Under the pieces are notes generated by a model. The model was not told where the DNA came from. It worked only from the letters and a program-made list of their open reading frames with translations, and did not search any database. A stretch of DNA of 42,733 bases from the IMG/VR virus record IMGVR_UViG_3300047666_000567, positions 1 through 42,733 of that record; one strand, 5' to 3'. The stretch is from a virus. Both the position numbers and the translations under genes were made by a program. Of the stretch, positions 14,191-23,900 are shown one piece after another; the stretch's first letter is position 1; each line of letters begins with the position of its first letter.

Positions 14191-14613
14191 ATGAAAGACG
14201 TACAAGCGGAATTTTCGGCGGCACAGGCTATTACAGCTACTGCAGCGTCGACTAATTTCATCAATTTGGGCTTGCCCAAAACTGCACCGGGCGCGCCTGC
14301 TGCGACAAAGCGTGACCTTGGTACTCATCAGGCTCTTGAGATCCAAGTTGTTGAGGCGTTTGGAACCCTTACGTCGCTCACGGTCAATGTTGAAATGGAC
14401 GACAATAGCTCGTTCAGTTCGCCAAAAACTGTGGCGACAACTGGCGCAATCCCCTTGGCAAAGCTGACTCTTGGCGCGATCTTGCCAATTTCTCAGCTGC
14501 CTCTTGGCTCTGATGAACAGTATCTCCGCCTTAACTATGTTGTGGCTGGTACTGATGCGGATGCTGGCAAGATCACATCCGGCCTCGTAACTGGGTCTGT
14601 TAAGCATGTCTAA
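14191..14613 (+). CDS. Bbp16-like capsid decoration (cement) protein
   Basis: 140 residues, start preceded by GAAAGGA. Beta-rich sequence (NFINLGLPK, ALEIQVVEAF, SLTVNVEMDDNSSF, LPLGSDEQYLRLNYVVAG, ITSGLVTG) fits the Bbp16 family from Bordetella phage BPP-1, whose member coats the capsid. Placement directly after the capsid gene agrees. Its end overlaps the next start by eight bases. Confidence 0.75.
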   Translation: MKDVQAEFSAAQAITATAASTNFINLGLPKTAPGAPAATKRDLGTHQALEIQVVEAFGTLTSLTVNVEMDDNSSFSSPKTVATTGAIPLAKLTLGAILPISQLPLGSDEQYLRLNYVVAGTDADAGKITSGLVTGSVKHV

Positions 14614-15022
14614 GACTGAAACCGCTTGGGTTAAACCAACTGGCCGTGGCCAGATGCCAAGCGGACGATGGGCTGATGAGGGCGGTGCGCCTTTTGAGGT
14701 TACTGAGGCGGCGTTCTCTAAGCGTTGGATGCAGCCTTTGACCCCTAAAGAGGTCAAGTCTCTGCTTCGCGCTGCCAAAGATGGCGCGGCCAGCAACGTG
14801 GATCTGTCTGCGGATCTTGAGGAAGCAAACGAGGCGATCGTCGCTTTGAAGGCTGAATTGAGTGCAATGACAGATCAGCGTGATAAGATGTCTGCAGCCG
14901 GTCAAGAGCTTACGGCTCAACTTGCTGCTAAGGTCGATGTTGAGATCAAGGCCCTCAATGCTGACAAGGCCAAGGCCAAAGCTCCGCCCACAAACAGTAT
15001 CGCGGGCGATGCCAAAAAGTAA
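14606..15022 (+). CDS. Head accessory protein with coiled coil
   Basis: 138 residues. The N-terminal part carries AWVKPTGRGQMPSGRWADEGG and a helix, followed by a probable coiled coil (about 65-125: DLSADLEEANEAIVALKAEL, RDKMSAAGQELTAQLAAKVD) and a Lys/Ala tail. Located between decoration and tail tube genes and followed by a terminator, so probably a virion assembly factor. No family recognised. Confidence 0.65.
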   Translation: MSKTETAWVKPTGRGQMPSGRWADEGGAPFEVTEAAFSKRWMQPLTPKEVKSLLRAAKDGAASNVDLSADLEEANEAIVALKAELSAMTDQRDKMSAAGQELTAQLAAKVDVEIKALNADKAKAKAPPTNSIAGDAKK

Positions 15023-15029
15023 GCAACCT

Positions 15030-15056
15030 GGGCCGCCCTTCGGGGCGGTCCTTTTT
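15030..15056 (+). terminator. Rho-independent terminator
   Basis: CCGCCC TTCG GGGCGG (15033-15048) is a perfect stem with a stable UUCG tetraloop, lengthened by a G-U and two G-C pairs, and followed by five T (15052-15056). It separates head genes from tail genes. Confidence 0.9.
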
Positions 15057-15071
15057 CCATAGGGGTTAAAA

Positions 15072-15680
15072 ATGCCGTCCAAGGTTCAAATCTGCAATCG
15101 TGCGCTGTCCACCTATTTGGGCCTTGCGCGCATAACTTCGCTCACTGAGGGAACGCCTGAAGCTGAGCAATGTCAGATCCATTATGATGACACTGTGCAG
15201 TCTTTGCTTGAATCGTTCTGGTGGAGTTTTGCGACTGAACGCCAGATCCTTGCTGAGCTTACCAATGATCGAACAACCGAATGGAATTATAAATACGTGA
15301 TGCCCGCCACTGCGATCGATATTCACTGGGTAAACAATGCTCAGGCGGCTCGATACCTCAAAGAAGCGGGCGAGAACCCTGACACGCCAAGGGAGATCAC
15401 TGCCAGCCACATTTATTGCGATGTCGAGCTGGCAACATGCGAGTTTACGTCTGGCGTGGTTGACGTGTCTCAGTTCTCTCAATCCTTTGCTGATGCGTTG
15501 TCTGCCGCGATTGCTGCCAATATCGCGATGCCTCTCACTGAGGATCTGAAGCGCGCTCAAAACGCTATGAGCCAAGCTGAGGACAAGCTGGACAAGGCAA
15601 TGGTTCACGATGAACAGCAAGTGCCGCCAGCCACCTACGGGACGATACCTGAGAGCTTAAAAATTCGGGGGATTACCTGA
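15072..15680 (+). CDS. Tail tubular protein A (adaptor)
   Basis: 202 residues, close to T7 gp11. Features: SKVQICNRALSTYLGLARI, ITSLTEGTPEAEQC, HYDDTVQSLLESFWWSFATER, then PATAIDIHWV and a helical C-terminus. Such proteins form a ring below the portal and join it to the nozzle. The last base of its stop is shared with the next start (TGATG). Confidence 0.88.
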   Translation: MPSKVQICNRALSTYLGLARITSLTEGTPEAEQCQIHYDDTVQSLLESFWWSFATERQILAELTNDRTTEWNYKYVMPATAIDIHWVNNAQAARYLKEAGENPDTPREITASHIYCDVELATCEFTSGVVDVSQFSQSFADALSAAIAANIAMPLTEDLKRAQNAMSQAEDKLDKAMVHDEQQVPPATYGTIPESLKIRGIT

Positions 15681-17719
15681 TGCCTACGGCTCGTTTTCAA
15701 CCTTCATTTGCAGCGGGTGTTCTTGGTCCAGGCTTGCATGGCCGAATTGACATTGCAAAATATGACGTCGCTCTCAAGGTCGGCAAAAACGTGTTTGTTC
15801 ATGCTCATGGCGGGGTGTCCAATCGCGCCGGGACTGAGTTCATTGGCGAGGTTATGGACAGCGCAAAAGTTCACACGCTGATCCCCTTCACTCGCGATGA
15901 TGATGAAAATTACATCATGCTCATGGGTGACACGGTGATGAAAATTATTGAAGCTGGCGCGTTTGTTCAAAGCGGTGGATCTGACTACGCTCCGGCAACA
16001 CCTTTTGCATCGGCGTCATTGCTCCTTTTGGACTATGTGCAGTCGATCGACGTCATGTTTTTTGCCAGTCATGGATATTTTCCTCAGCGTATGCAGCGGA
16101 CTGGGGCGACGTCTTGGACGTTTGGAAACCTGCCTATTGATCCGGTTATTGCTGCCCCTACAAGCGTAAGCGTTACGCCGGCAAACACTGCGTCTGAAAC
16201 CTTCACTTACAAGGTGAGCCCAGTAACGGGTGGCGTCGAGGGTTTTACCGCTGCTGAGGTAACAATTTCAAACGGGACCGCGCTGTCTGGCGACGGTGAG
16301 CAGAACGTCATTGCATGGGCTGGATCTGCTGATGAGTACAATGTTTATCGTGAGCGGAATGGCGTTTTTGGGTTTATTGGATTTACTGAGGACACTGAAT
16401 TTACTGACGATAATATCAGTGCTGACCTTCAAACCACACCGATTGTCGCGGCTGATTTGTTTAACACCTCAAACGATTACCCTGCTCACGTCACACTTTT
16501 TCAGCAACGGCTTTGCTACGCCAACACCATAAACCAGCCTGAGACTGTTTTTATGAGTCAGACGGGCAATTTTGTTAACTTCACCAAGTCAAGGATCACG
16601 CGGGCAACTGACCGGATCGAGATTGATTTGAGCGGTCAACAGGTCAACCGGATCAACTCGATGCTGCAGCTGCGTGAGTTGTTGGTGTTTTCGTCTGCGG
16701 GTGAGTTCTCCATCACTGGGCCCAACGGGGGGATGAGCGCGACCAATCCAGTTCAAACGCAATATGGGTATTCGGGTGCGGCAAAAATCAGGCCTCTTGT
16801 GGTCGAGGATACCGCCCTGTTCGTTGATCGGACTGGTCGATCGGTTCGGGATCTGCGCTATGCCTTTGAGCAAGATGGTTACTCTGGAAATGACCTGACG
16901 ATTTTTGCCAGCCACTTCTTTGATGGTCGGCAGATCAAAGGTTGGTGCTATGCCAAAAGCCCTTATTCGGTGATCTGGACGTATCTCGACAACGGCAAAT
17001 TGTTGTCGTTCACCTACAAGCGTGAACATCAGGTTTGGGCGTGGTGTGAGCATGACATAGGTGGTGAGGTTGAAAGCATTGCCTCAATCCCTGAAGGCAA
17101 TCAGGACGCGGTTTATATGATCGTAAAGCGGACAATCAATGGTGTTTTGAAACGGTATGTCGAGCGGCTTCATTCGCGTGAGTTTGACATCGATGCGCCT
17201 GAGGATTGTTTTTTTGTGGACTGCGGGATTACTTATTCTGGCGCGGCCACCACCACCATATCAGGCCTTGGCCACCTTGAGGGCGAAACCCTTGTGGCGC
17301 TGGCTGATGGTGACGTTGTTCCTGGCCTCGTTGTGTCGTCTGGTAGCGTCACTCTGCCCAGTGCCGCCACCAAGGTTCACATTGGGTACGGATACACCTC
17401 TGAGATTGAAAACCTTCCGCCTGCGATCGACCTGCAGGACGCTGGATCAGCGCGCGGTCGGCCAATCAAAGCCAATAAGTTATTTTTGCAGCTGGAAAAA
17501 ACGCGCGGTATTGAGGCCAGCACGTCCGGTCGATCCAAGTTTGCTAAGTTTACTCAAACTGCATCTGACTTGGCTTTGAGTATCCCCTTGTTTACGGGGA
17601 TGATATCCATCCAGCTTTACCCTGAGTGGAACAAGGACGGGACAATCGTTGTGCGGCAAACCTTTCCGCTGCCTATGACTGTCTTGGGGATCTCCCCTGA
17701 GCTAACGATTGGCAGGTAG
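15680..17719 (+). CDS. Tail tubular protein B (nozzle)
   Basis: 679 residues, beta-rich. N-terminal PSFAAGVLGPGLHGRIDIAKY and GGVSNRAGTEFIG are hallmark blocks of the T7 gp12-like/podovirus nozzle family. Later blocks LFQQRLCYANT, MSQTGNFVNF and VVEDTALFVDRTGRSVRDLRY are also family-typical. Six copies would form the distal tube where fibres attach and DNA leaves. Downstream genes are the internal virion proteins, in the T7 order. Confidence 0.9.
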   Translation: MPTARFQPSFAAGVLGPGLHGRIDIAKYDVALKVGKNVFVHAHGGVSNRAGTEFIGEVMDSAKVHTLIPFTRDDDENYIMLMGDTVMKIIEAGAFVQSGGSDYAPATPFASASLLLLDYVQSIDVMFFASHGYFPQRMQRTGATSWTFGNLPIDPVIAAPTSVSVTPANTASETFTYKVSPVTGGVEGFTAAEVTISNGTALSGDGEQNVIAWAGSADEYNVYRERNGVFGFIGFTEDTEFTDDNISADLQTTPIVAADLFNTSNDYPAHVTLFQQRLCYANTINQPETVFMSQTGNFVNFTKSRITRATDRIEIDLSGQQVNRINSMLQLRELLVFSSAGEFSITGPNGGMSATNPVQTQYGYSGAAKIRPLVVEDTALFVDRTGRSVRDLRYAFEQDGYSGNDLTIFASHFFDGRQIKGWCYAKSPYSVIWTYLDNGKLLSFTYKREHQVWAWCEHDIGGEVESIASIPEGNQDAVYMIVKRTINGVLKRYVERLHSREFDIDAPEDCFFVDCGITYSGAATTTISGLGHLEGETLVALADGDVVPGLVVSSGSVTLPSAATKVHIGYGYTSEIENLPPAIDLQDAGSARGRPIKANKLFLQLEKTRGIEASTSGRSKFAKFTQTASDLALSIPLFTGMISIQLYPEWNKDGTIVVRQTFPLPMTVLGISPELTIGR

Positions 17720-17724
17720 GGACA

Positions 17725-18189
17725 ATGAGCGTTTTAATCCGTGATCTTCAAAAAGACGATTTGACTGTAATGGCAGAAATGATCCGACCTATGGATCGGT
17801 TTGAATTCGGCTTGATGTCTGACGGCCAAAGCGTAGAGGAATGTTTGCAGCATATGTTGCGACGTTCACGCCGAGCCCGTGCCGCATATTTTGACGGTAA
17901 GCTGATCGCCGTTTATGGCGTCCTGAGTCCTACCATGATGTCGATCGGCGGAAACCCTTGGATGGCTGCAACTGACATGATTGATCGCTCTGATGTCCGA
18001 CGTTTATTTATTGAGCGGACGCGCTCTGAGTTGGCGTGGCTCTCTGAGGGTTTTTCCTTGCTTTGGAATATCGTATCTGTTGAGAATTCCATAGCGATAC
18101 GCTGGCTGAAGTGGGTCGGTTTTACTTTTGATGGCACTGAGTATGACATTCGTGGCCATCGTTTTCTCAAATTCCAAATGGAGGAATAA
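17725..18189 (+). CDS. Gp13-like internal virion protein, GNAT-like
   Basis: 154 residues. The pattern IRDLQKDDLTVMAEMIRPMDRFE, a sheet containing AAYFDGKLIAVYGVLSP, PWMAATDMI and the C-terminal NSIAIRWLKWVGFTFDG matches T7 gp13-type proteins, which share an acetyltransferase-like fold. In T7 the protein aids assembly of the internal core; acetyl transfer is not established. Order nozzle, gp13-like, gp14-like, gp15/16-like is kept here. Confidence 0.8.
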   Translation: MSVLIRDLQKDDLTVMAEMIRPMDRFEFGLMSDGQSVEECLQHMLRRSRRARAAYFDGKLIAVYGVLSPTMMSIGGNPWMAATDMIDRSDVRRLFIERTRSELAWLSEGFSLLWNIVSVENSIAIRWLKWVGFTFDGTEYDIRGHRFLKFQMEE

Positions 18190-18192
18190 CGA

Positions 18193-18798
18193 ATGTGTAT
18201 TGATCCGGTAACTGCTGCGGCTCTTATTTCGAGCGCGACTGCCTCTGTCGGCGCGGCAACGGCCAGTGCTGTCGCGGCGACGGGAATGACGGCGGGTACG
18301 CTCGGCACGATCGCCAGTGTCGGCGGTGGTATAATCTCAGCATATTCCCAAGTTCAGAATTCCAAGGCTCAGGCTGCGGCTGCCACTCGGACGGCTCAAG
18401 CTCAAGACGTGGCGGCTTTGCAGGCGATTGAGCAAGGTGAGCAGGAAAGTGACAAGCGACGTCGTTCTGGCGCTGCATTGCAGGCTGAAAACACAGTGGG
18501 CATGGCGGCCAATGGGGTCGACGTTGGAAGCGCGCAAGCTCTCGACGTTCTTGATGATGGTCGTTTCCTGATTGAAGAAGATGCGTTCACAATTCGCGAA
18601 AACTCTCGTCGCTCAGGGACGGGCATGGCTCAGGCTGCAGCGAATTCTAGGGCTGAAGCTCAGACTGCAAGGTCTAATGCCACCTTTGCGCCTATCAAAA
18701 CCATGCTGACAACTGCGGCCACGGTCGGAAACAAGTATTCGTCTTGGGTTCCTGAAGCGCGCACTGCGGCTGGTCAAGGTTCTGGGGGGTACGCATAA
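18193..18798 (+). CDS. Gp14-like internal (ejection) virion protein
   Basis: 201 residues. Begins MCIDPVTAAALISSATASVG with Ala/Gly-rich hydrophobic helices (about 8-52), then a long Ala/Gln helix and NGVDVGSAQALDVL, as in T7 gp14-like internal proteins. The family forms an outer-membrane conduit during genome ejection; that role is inferred. Its stop overlaps the next start by one base (TAATG). Confidence 0.75.
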   Translation: MCIDPVTAAALISSATASVGAATASAVAATGMTAGTLGTIASVGGGIISAYSQVQNSKAQAAAATRTAQAQDVAALQAIEQGEQESDKRRRSGAALQAENTVGMAANGVDVGSAQALDVLDDGRFLIEEDAFTIRENSRRSGTGMAQAAANSRAEAQTARSNATFAPIKTMLTTAATVGNKYSSWVPEARTAAGQGSGGYA

Positions 18799-20975
18799 TG
18801 GTCGCCATCATTCGCAGTCAGCAATCTAATACGGTTGAGCAAGCCACAAACCCTGTGGCGGTGCGCGCGTCACAAACTGCGCTCGGCGGCTTAGGTGAAG
18901 GCCTGAACCAGGTCGGCGGGATGTTCGACAATTTTCAGGAAGAAATTGACACTGCTGATGCCAAAGCTGCGGACTCGGCCTATTCTGATCTGATCCGTAG
19001 TGAGCTTTATGATGATCAAACTGGCTTCATGTATGCTCAGGGTGGCGATGCAGTAAATCGCCGCAATGATGTGGCCACACGGATCGAGGACGCTCAAACG
19101 AGAATTCTTGGCGATCTGAGCCCGTCTGCTCGGCGCGCTGCGTCTTCAGCAATGGGCGCGCGGTATCAACGGGCGCTTCAGAATGTCGACGTTTACACGG
19201 CGGGGCAACGTCAGGGCTACATGAACGATGCCTCAAGTGCGCGCGTTCTTTCAACGGTTCAGGACGCAATTTATAACCCGGATCAAATTGCTCAATCTTT
19301 GAAGACGGTAAACCAAGAAATAACGGACATGGCTGAACGTGGGGGATGGCCAACTGAGAAAACGGACTTGGCGCGCCGTGATGCTGAAACTCAAATTCAT
19401 TCTGGGATTATCACTCGGCTTGAAACCGCTGCGCCTGATGCTGCCCTTCAATACCTGCGCGACAATCGCGAGAGAATGTCTGGCGATGAGGTGGCGCGTC
19501 TTGAGGGCATTTTGGTCCCTCGCGTTCGTGAAATGGCTGGCCGGAGTCTAGGCGCTGCTGCTGCAGGTTCTCCGAATTCCTCAGAATACATCATGTATGA
19601 AAACAGTGGGGCCATTCGCAATGATCCTTTGAGCGATCGCCTGACTGCGGCTTTTGACTTCCTTCCTGCGCTTGGCGTTCGGATGTCGGTTGTTTCTGGG
19701 GGGCAGGAAAGCGTTGCTGAGTTGACTGCTGAGGGTCGCGCACAAGGTCTGTCTGGCACTGCCCTGCAGGAATTTATTGATGCTGCCAATACCGGATCAA
19801 CACGTCACAATCACGGCGATTCCGTCGATGCTGACTTCCTGCTGCCTGATGGCACAAAGCTAGTTCCAAGCAATCCTGACCACCTTCCTATTCTGCAGCA
19901 AATTGTTCGCCGCGCTCAAGCAAACGGCCTGACCGGATTTGGTGAGGGTGCGGATTACATGGGCGAGGGGCGAATTCATTTGGGTTATGGAACGGCGGCC
20001 ATTTGGGGGGCGAACGGTAATGGCGCAAATGCTTCTGCTTGGCTCACTGCGGCTCTGGGGGATGCGAGTGAATTGGAAGATCTACCGGCAACTGGCGGTG
20101 GATTGGAAAGCCTGATCAATGAGCCCGACCCCACCACGCGGGCCGCGGCTATCGCTGAATACAATCTGCTCACCGGGGTTCGTGAGCGACAAAGTGAAAT
20201 TCAGCGCGATGCTGTCACTGAGCGGGTTGCTGCGGACATTACGCGCGGGGCGTCAACTTCTGAGTTATCATCTGCGGACATCGATGCGTTGGGGCCTACT
20301 GGATACAGGGCAATGCAGCAATATGAGCTGAGTATTGCAACAGGTCGGCCAATCGTTACGGATAATGAAATGTATGTCGAGTTGTTTGATATGCTCAGCT
20401 CAAGACCTGCAGACTTCATGCTGGAAAGGCCTGCCGATTGGATCGACAAACTTGATCAAGGCGATTGGGAATACTTCGTTAAACTTCGCGCCGATATGAT
20501 TTCCGGGACGCGTCCAGCCGCGGGCGAAACCGGATCTCCGCCTATCTCGACCCTGCGCACGGCTGCAAGAACTGCGCTTGAGTCTGCAGGTATCAGTGAT
20601 GATGCTGATAAGAGCGCAGCGTTTGAGCGTGAATTGCTGCAATGGGCCACTCAGAACCCTGCACTGGCGCGCGACCCTATGCAGCTCAACACCCGAGTAA
20701 ATCAAATGCTTATTCCAATCGTCATTGACCCTACCGGAATGAGAAACAAACAATCTGGCCCGCTTTTTGCAATGGATTATGACGGGGCTGCGATCGATCC
20801 TGATGACGATGTGACGCCTGGTATGCTGCGGGATGGTTCGCTCAAGATCAATGGTGTAACCGTTACGAACGACATGATTGAATTGTTTGCCAACGGCTTT
20901 AATGATCGTTTCCAGCGCGCGCCGGATGTTCGGGAATTGGTTGAGGGCCTAACCGCATCGGGGCTTTACGAATGA
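18798..20975 (+). CDS. Internal virion protein with M15-type peptidase domain
   Basis: 725 residues, position of T7 gp15. The N-terminal ~250 residues are helical. A peptidase domain (about 285-410) follows, with metal-site pattern H337-x2-G340-x3-D344 (RHNHGDSVDADF) and H394 in RIHLGYG, as in VanY/M15 D-Ala-D-Ala or L-Ala-D-Glu peptidases. Such an enzyme would cut peptidoglycan locally as the ejection tube crosses the wall. In T7 the wall enzyme is a transglycosylase in gp16, so chemistry and host protein differ here. The C-terminal half is helical, without known motifs. The stop overlaps the next start by ATGA. Confidence 0.75.
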   Translation: MVAIIRSQQSNTVEQATNPVAVRASQTALGGLGEGLNQVGGMFDNFQEEIDTADAKAADSAYSDLIRSELYDDQTGFMYAQGGDAVNRRNDVATRIEDAQTRILGDLSPSARRAASSAMGARYQRALQNVDVYTAGQRQGYMNDASSARVLSTVQDAIYNPDQIAQSLKTVNQEITDMAERGGWPTEKTDLARRDAETQIHSGIITRLETAAPDAALQYLRDNRERMSGDEVARLEGILVPRVREMAGRSLGAAAAGSPNSSEYIMYENSGAIRNDPLSDRLTAAFDFLPALGVRMSVVSGGQESVAELTAEGRAQGLSGTALQEFIDAANTGSTRHNHGDSVDADFLLPDGTKLVPSNPDHLPILQQIVRRAQANGLTGFGEGADYMGEGRIHLGYGTAAIWGANGNGANASAWLTAALGDASELEDLPATGGGLESLINEPDPTTRAAAIAEYNLLTGVRERQSEIQRDAVTERVAADITRGASTSELSSADIDALGPTGYRAMQQYELSIATGRPIVTDNEMYVELFDMLSSRPADFMLERPADWIDKLDQGDWEYFVKLRADMISGTRPAAGETGSPPISTLRTAARTALESAGISDDADKSAAFERELLQWATQNPALARDPMQLNTRVNQMLIPIVIDPTGMRNKQSGPLFAMDYDGAAIDPDDDVTPGMLRDGSLKINGVTVTNDMIELFANGFNDRFQRAPDVRELVEGLTASGLYE

Positions 20976-23900
20976 ATACTCTTTTTGGCGAAAACCTATT
21001 TGCAAAGCATTTTGACGCGATGGAGCAACGGCAAGCTCAACAGCGCAGCACTCAGCTCGTTTTGGCCACGCCTGAGCCTGAAGCTACAACTGAGGCCCTG
21101 AACCTTGGTAATGAGCTGGGGATACCACCTCAGGCGGTGCAGGGCGCGCCGGAAACCTTTCGCACACAAGCGCAGCAACTTCGCAGTACAACGGCACTGA
21201 GGGGCGCGCCATTGATCAGCGATTGGCTGGGTGACACGATCAACGGATCGATCGCCAAGGATGATCTGGAAAACCTGACGTGGTGGGAGAAGTCGCTTCC
21301 TGCAATCGGCGACTTTGCCTTGAGGCAGGTTGGCGAGGATGAAGACGATAAATTCAGAAATGAAGGCATTCTGAGCCTTGCGGGTCGACGCGGCCAAGAG
21401 CTTGCTGCCGGCTTGACTAACATGCTGGCGGGCATTCCTGAGGGCGCTGCAATCCTTGGTGCCCTGAATGATCGGTTTGATCGATCGTCTGCTGATTATA
21501 CCGATGCTTTAGCGGTAACAACTGAGGCTGAGGGCCAGATGCTCACGGCGCGCATTGCTGAAATTGAATCCACGCTCAACCCGACTGAACGTCCTGCTCG
21601 TGAGGATCGACTGAATTCAAACCAGAAGGACGTTTTGGAAGCGGAATTTGTCCGTCTTATTCAGCGGCAAAACCAACTTGGGCTCATGGCTGGATCTGGT
21701 GGCGTTGACGCGATGCGAGAGGACGCATCCGCTCAGCGCGCTGCCGGGCTCGGTCCTGATGGCGAAGTGGTTCCGGCTGCAGATCGTCCAATTTTTGCTT
21801 ATGGCGATGTTGTCCGGGAGGCTTCGGCCTCATTGGTTGGCGTTGCGCCTGAGGATAACAGCCTCGGTTCTTTGCTTTCTGAGGGCGCGGGTAGCCTTAT
21901 TGGTATCATCGCGGCCACGTTGGTTGGTGGCGTTCCTGCCGGTATGGGCGTCGGCGTTTCGGCGGGGGCATCGGGGCAGTATGAGGAAGCCATTTCCTTT
22001 GGGGCAAGTGAGGAAGATGCTTTGCGCTCTGCTGGTCTTGGCGGCCTCATCGGTGCCACTGAAATTATTCCTATCGGTCGCGCTTTGGACATCCTCCCGT
22101 CTGGCATTAAGTCGCGGCTTTCCGGTATCATTGGCGCGCGGCTGGCAAGCGTTTTCAGTTCAGGTGGTGAAGAAGCGGTTCAGGAAGCGTTGGCGACGAT
22201 CGCAAGCAATATGGTTGCGGCTGGGGTTTATGATCCTGAGCGTGGAATTCTGGACGGTGCGGGGACTGCGGCTTTAGTTGGCGCGATCCTCGGTGGCGGT
22301 CTGGGCGGCACGGTTGGCACGTCACAACCAAACGTCCGTCTGATGTCTGACATTGTTGCTGCGGCAACGGCTGGCAATACTGCTGGCGTCATTGATCAGA
22401 TTGATGAAATGGCTGGTGCCTCCCAGGTTCGTGAGCGGTCGCCTGAGCGTTTCCAGCAAGCTCTGGAAGCTGCGGGCGTCGACGGGCAACCTCTCTATGT
22501 GCCGGCTGAAGGTCTGCAAGAATACTTTCAAGCCAAGGACATCACTCTTGATGATGAGACGTTGCGCGCTTGGGGCATTGAGCCCGATGATTATGCTGAA
22601 AAGCTGGCAAGCGGTGGTGATATTACGGTCCCTGTTTCGACGTATGCCACGCGAATTCAAGGCACTGAGGACGCTGCATGGTTCCGCGATAACGCGACAT
22701 TTACTGCGGATGAAATGTCTGTTTCTGAAGCTGCTGACTTTAATGCAAGCGTGGCTGAGACGATGGAGCAGGCGTTCGCTGAAGCTGAAACTGCGCGTCT
22801 ATCTGAGGCAGAAACGCGGGCAGATGATGTCCAGATTTATGACCAAGTGTTTTCTGACCTGCGCGCGGCCGGGCGGTCGCCTGACGTAGCCAAAAATGAA
22901 GCGACTGTCTGGTCTTCGTTCTGGCGGACAATGGGTGAGCGTTATGGCGAAACTGCGCTCAGCTTGGCGCAATCGATGGGCGTCCAGATCCGCGGGCCTC
23001 AAACGCCTGAGGTGGCGCGACGTCGTGACCAGACTGACCGGATGCTCAACACGCTGCGGTCGCGCGGTGAAAAGGCTTTGCGTCCGACTGGCATGGGCAT
23101 CCTTGATTTTGTGCGCGACATGGGCGGCGTTCGGGATCTGGGTGGTGACGTCGAGTCGATGGATGCGCCAAAAGGGATCGTGTCTGAAACGCGGGCTCAG
23201 GGGATCGAGCGTCAAAGCCAGCCTGATCTGAGCGGATCTACTGACTTCACGGGGCGCGGCGTCGGCTTGGATGAAATTGGCCGCGCGATGATCGAGGCCG
23301 GATATTTCCCTGAGTTTGCGGGTGGTGCTGACATCCAGGCTGACGGGACTGTAGTGGATGAAGCTGCGATCGCTCTCGATGCTATTTCTGAGGCCATTGG
23401 TGGGCGTGAGCGTTATATCGAGGGGGAAGGTCCAGATGCGGATCTGACTGCGTTCTCAGAACAGCTCAGTGAGCAGGGCATAGATATTTCGATGTCCAAT
23501 GACGACATCATGGCTGCGCTCAAGGATGGGCAACCGGGTGGGCAAAGTGGGCAGGATGGGCAAACCTATGACCAGAACGGCCAGCTAATTACCGACACGC
23601 CTGAATTCCGCGCGTGGGCTGGGACTGATGAAGTCCTTGATCCTGATGAGGTTAATTTTCAAGACTTCACTGGTCCGGGGCCTTGGGTGATGCGGTCGTT
23701 TCATGGCACTACGCACCAATTTGAGGAATTTGACGCATCTATTAAAGGCACAAAAGAAGGCCAGTTTGGGGCGGTTAACTATTTTACAACCTCTGAGGCC
23801 GATGCGTCCGGCAACTATGGTGCGAATGGCCCTGATCTGACTAACCGCATTGAGAATATGCAAGAGCGTGCAGAAGGCAATCTTGAGTCAGCCCTTGAAG

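Noticed and set aside
21648-22277. 209-residue +1-frame open frame inside the giant polyvalent gene, considered as a frameshift product
   Set aside because: Composition is that of an off-frame reading (many Leu, Arg, Trp) and no slippery site was seen; the main frame is uninterrupted.
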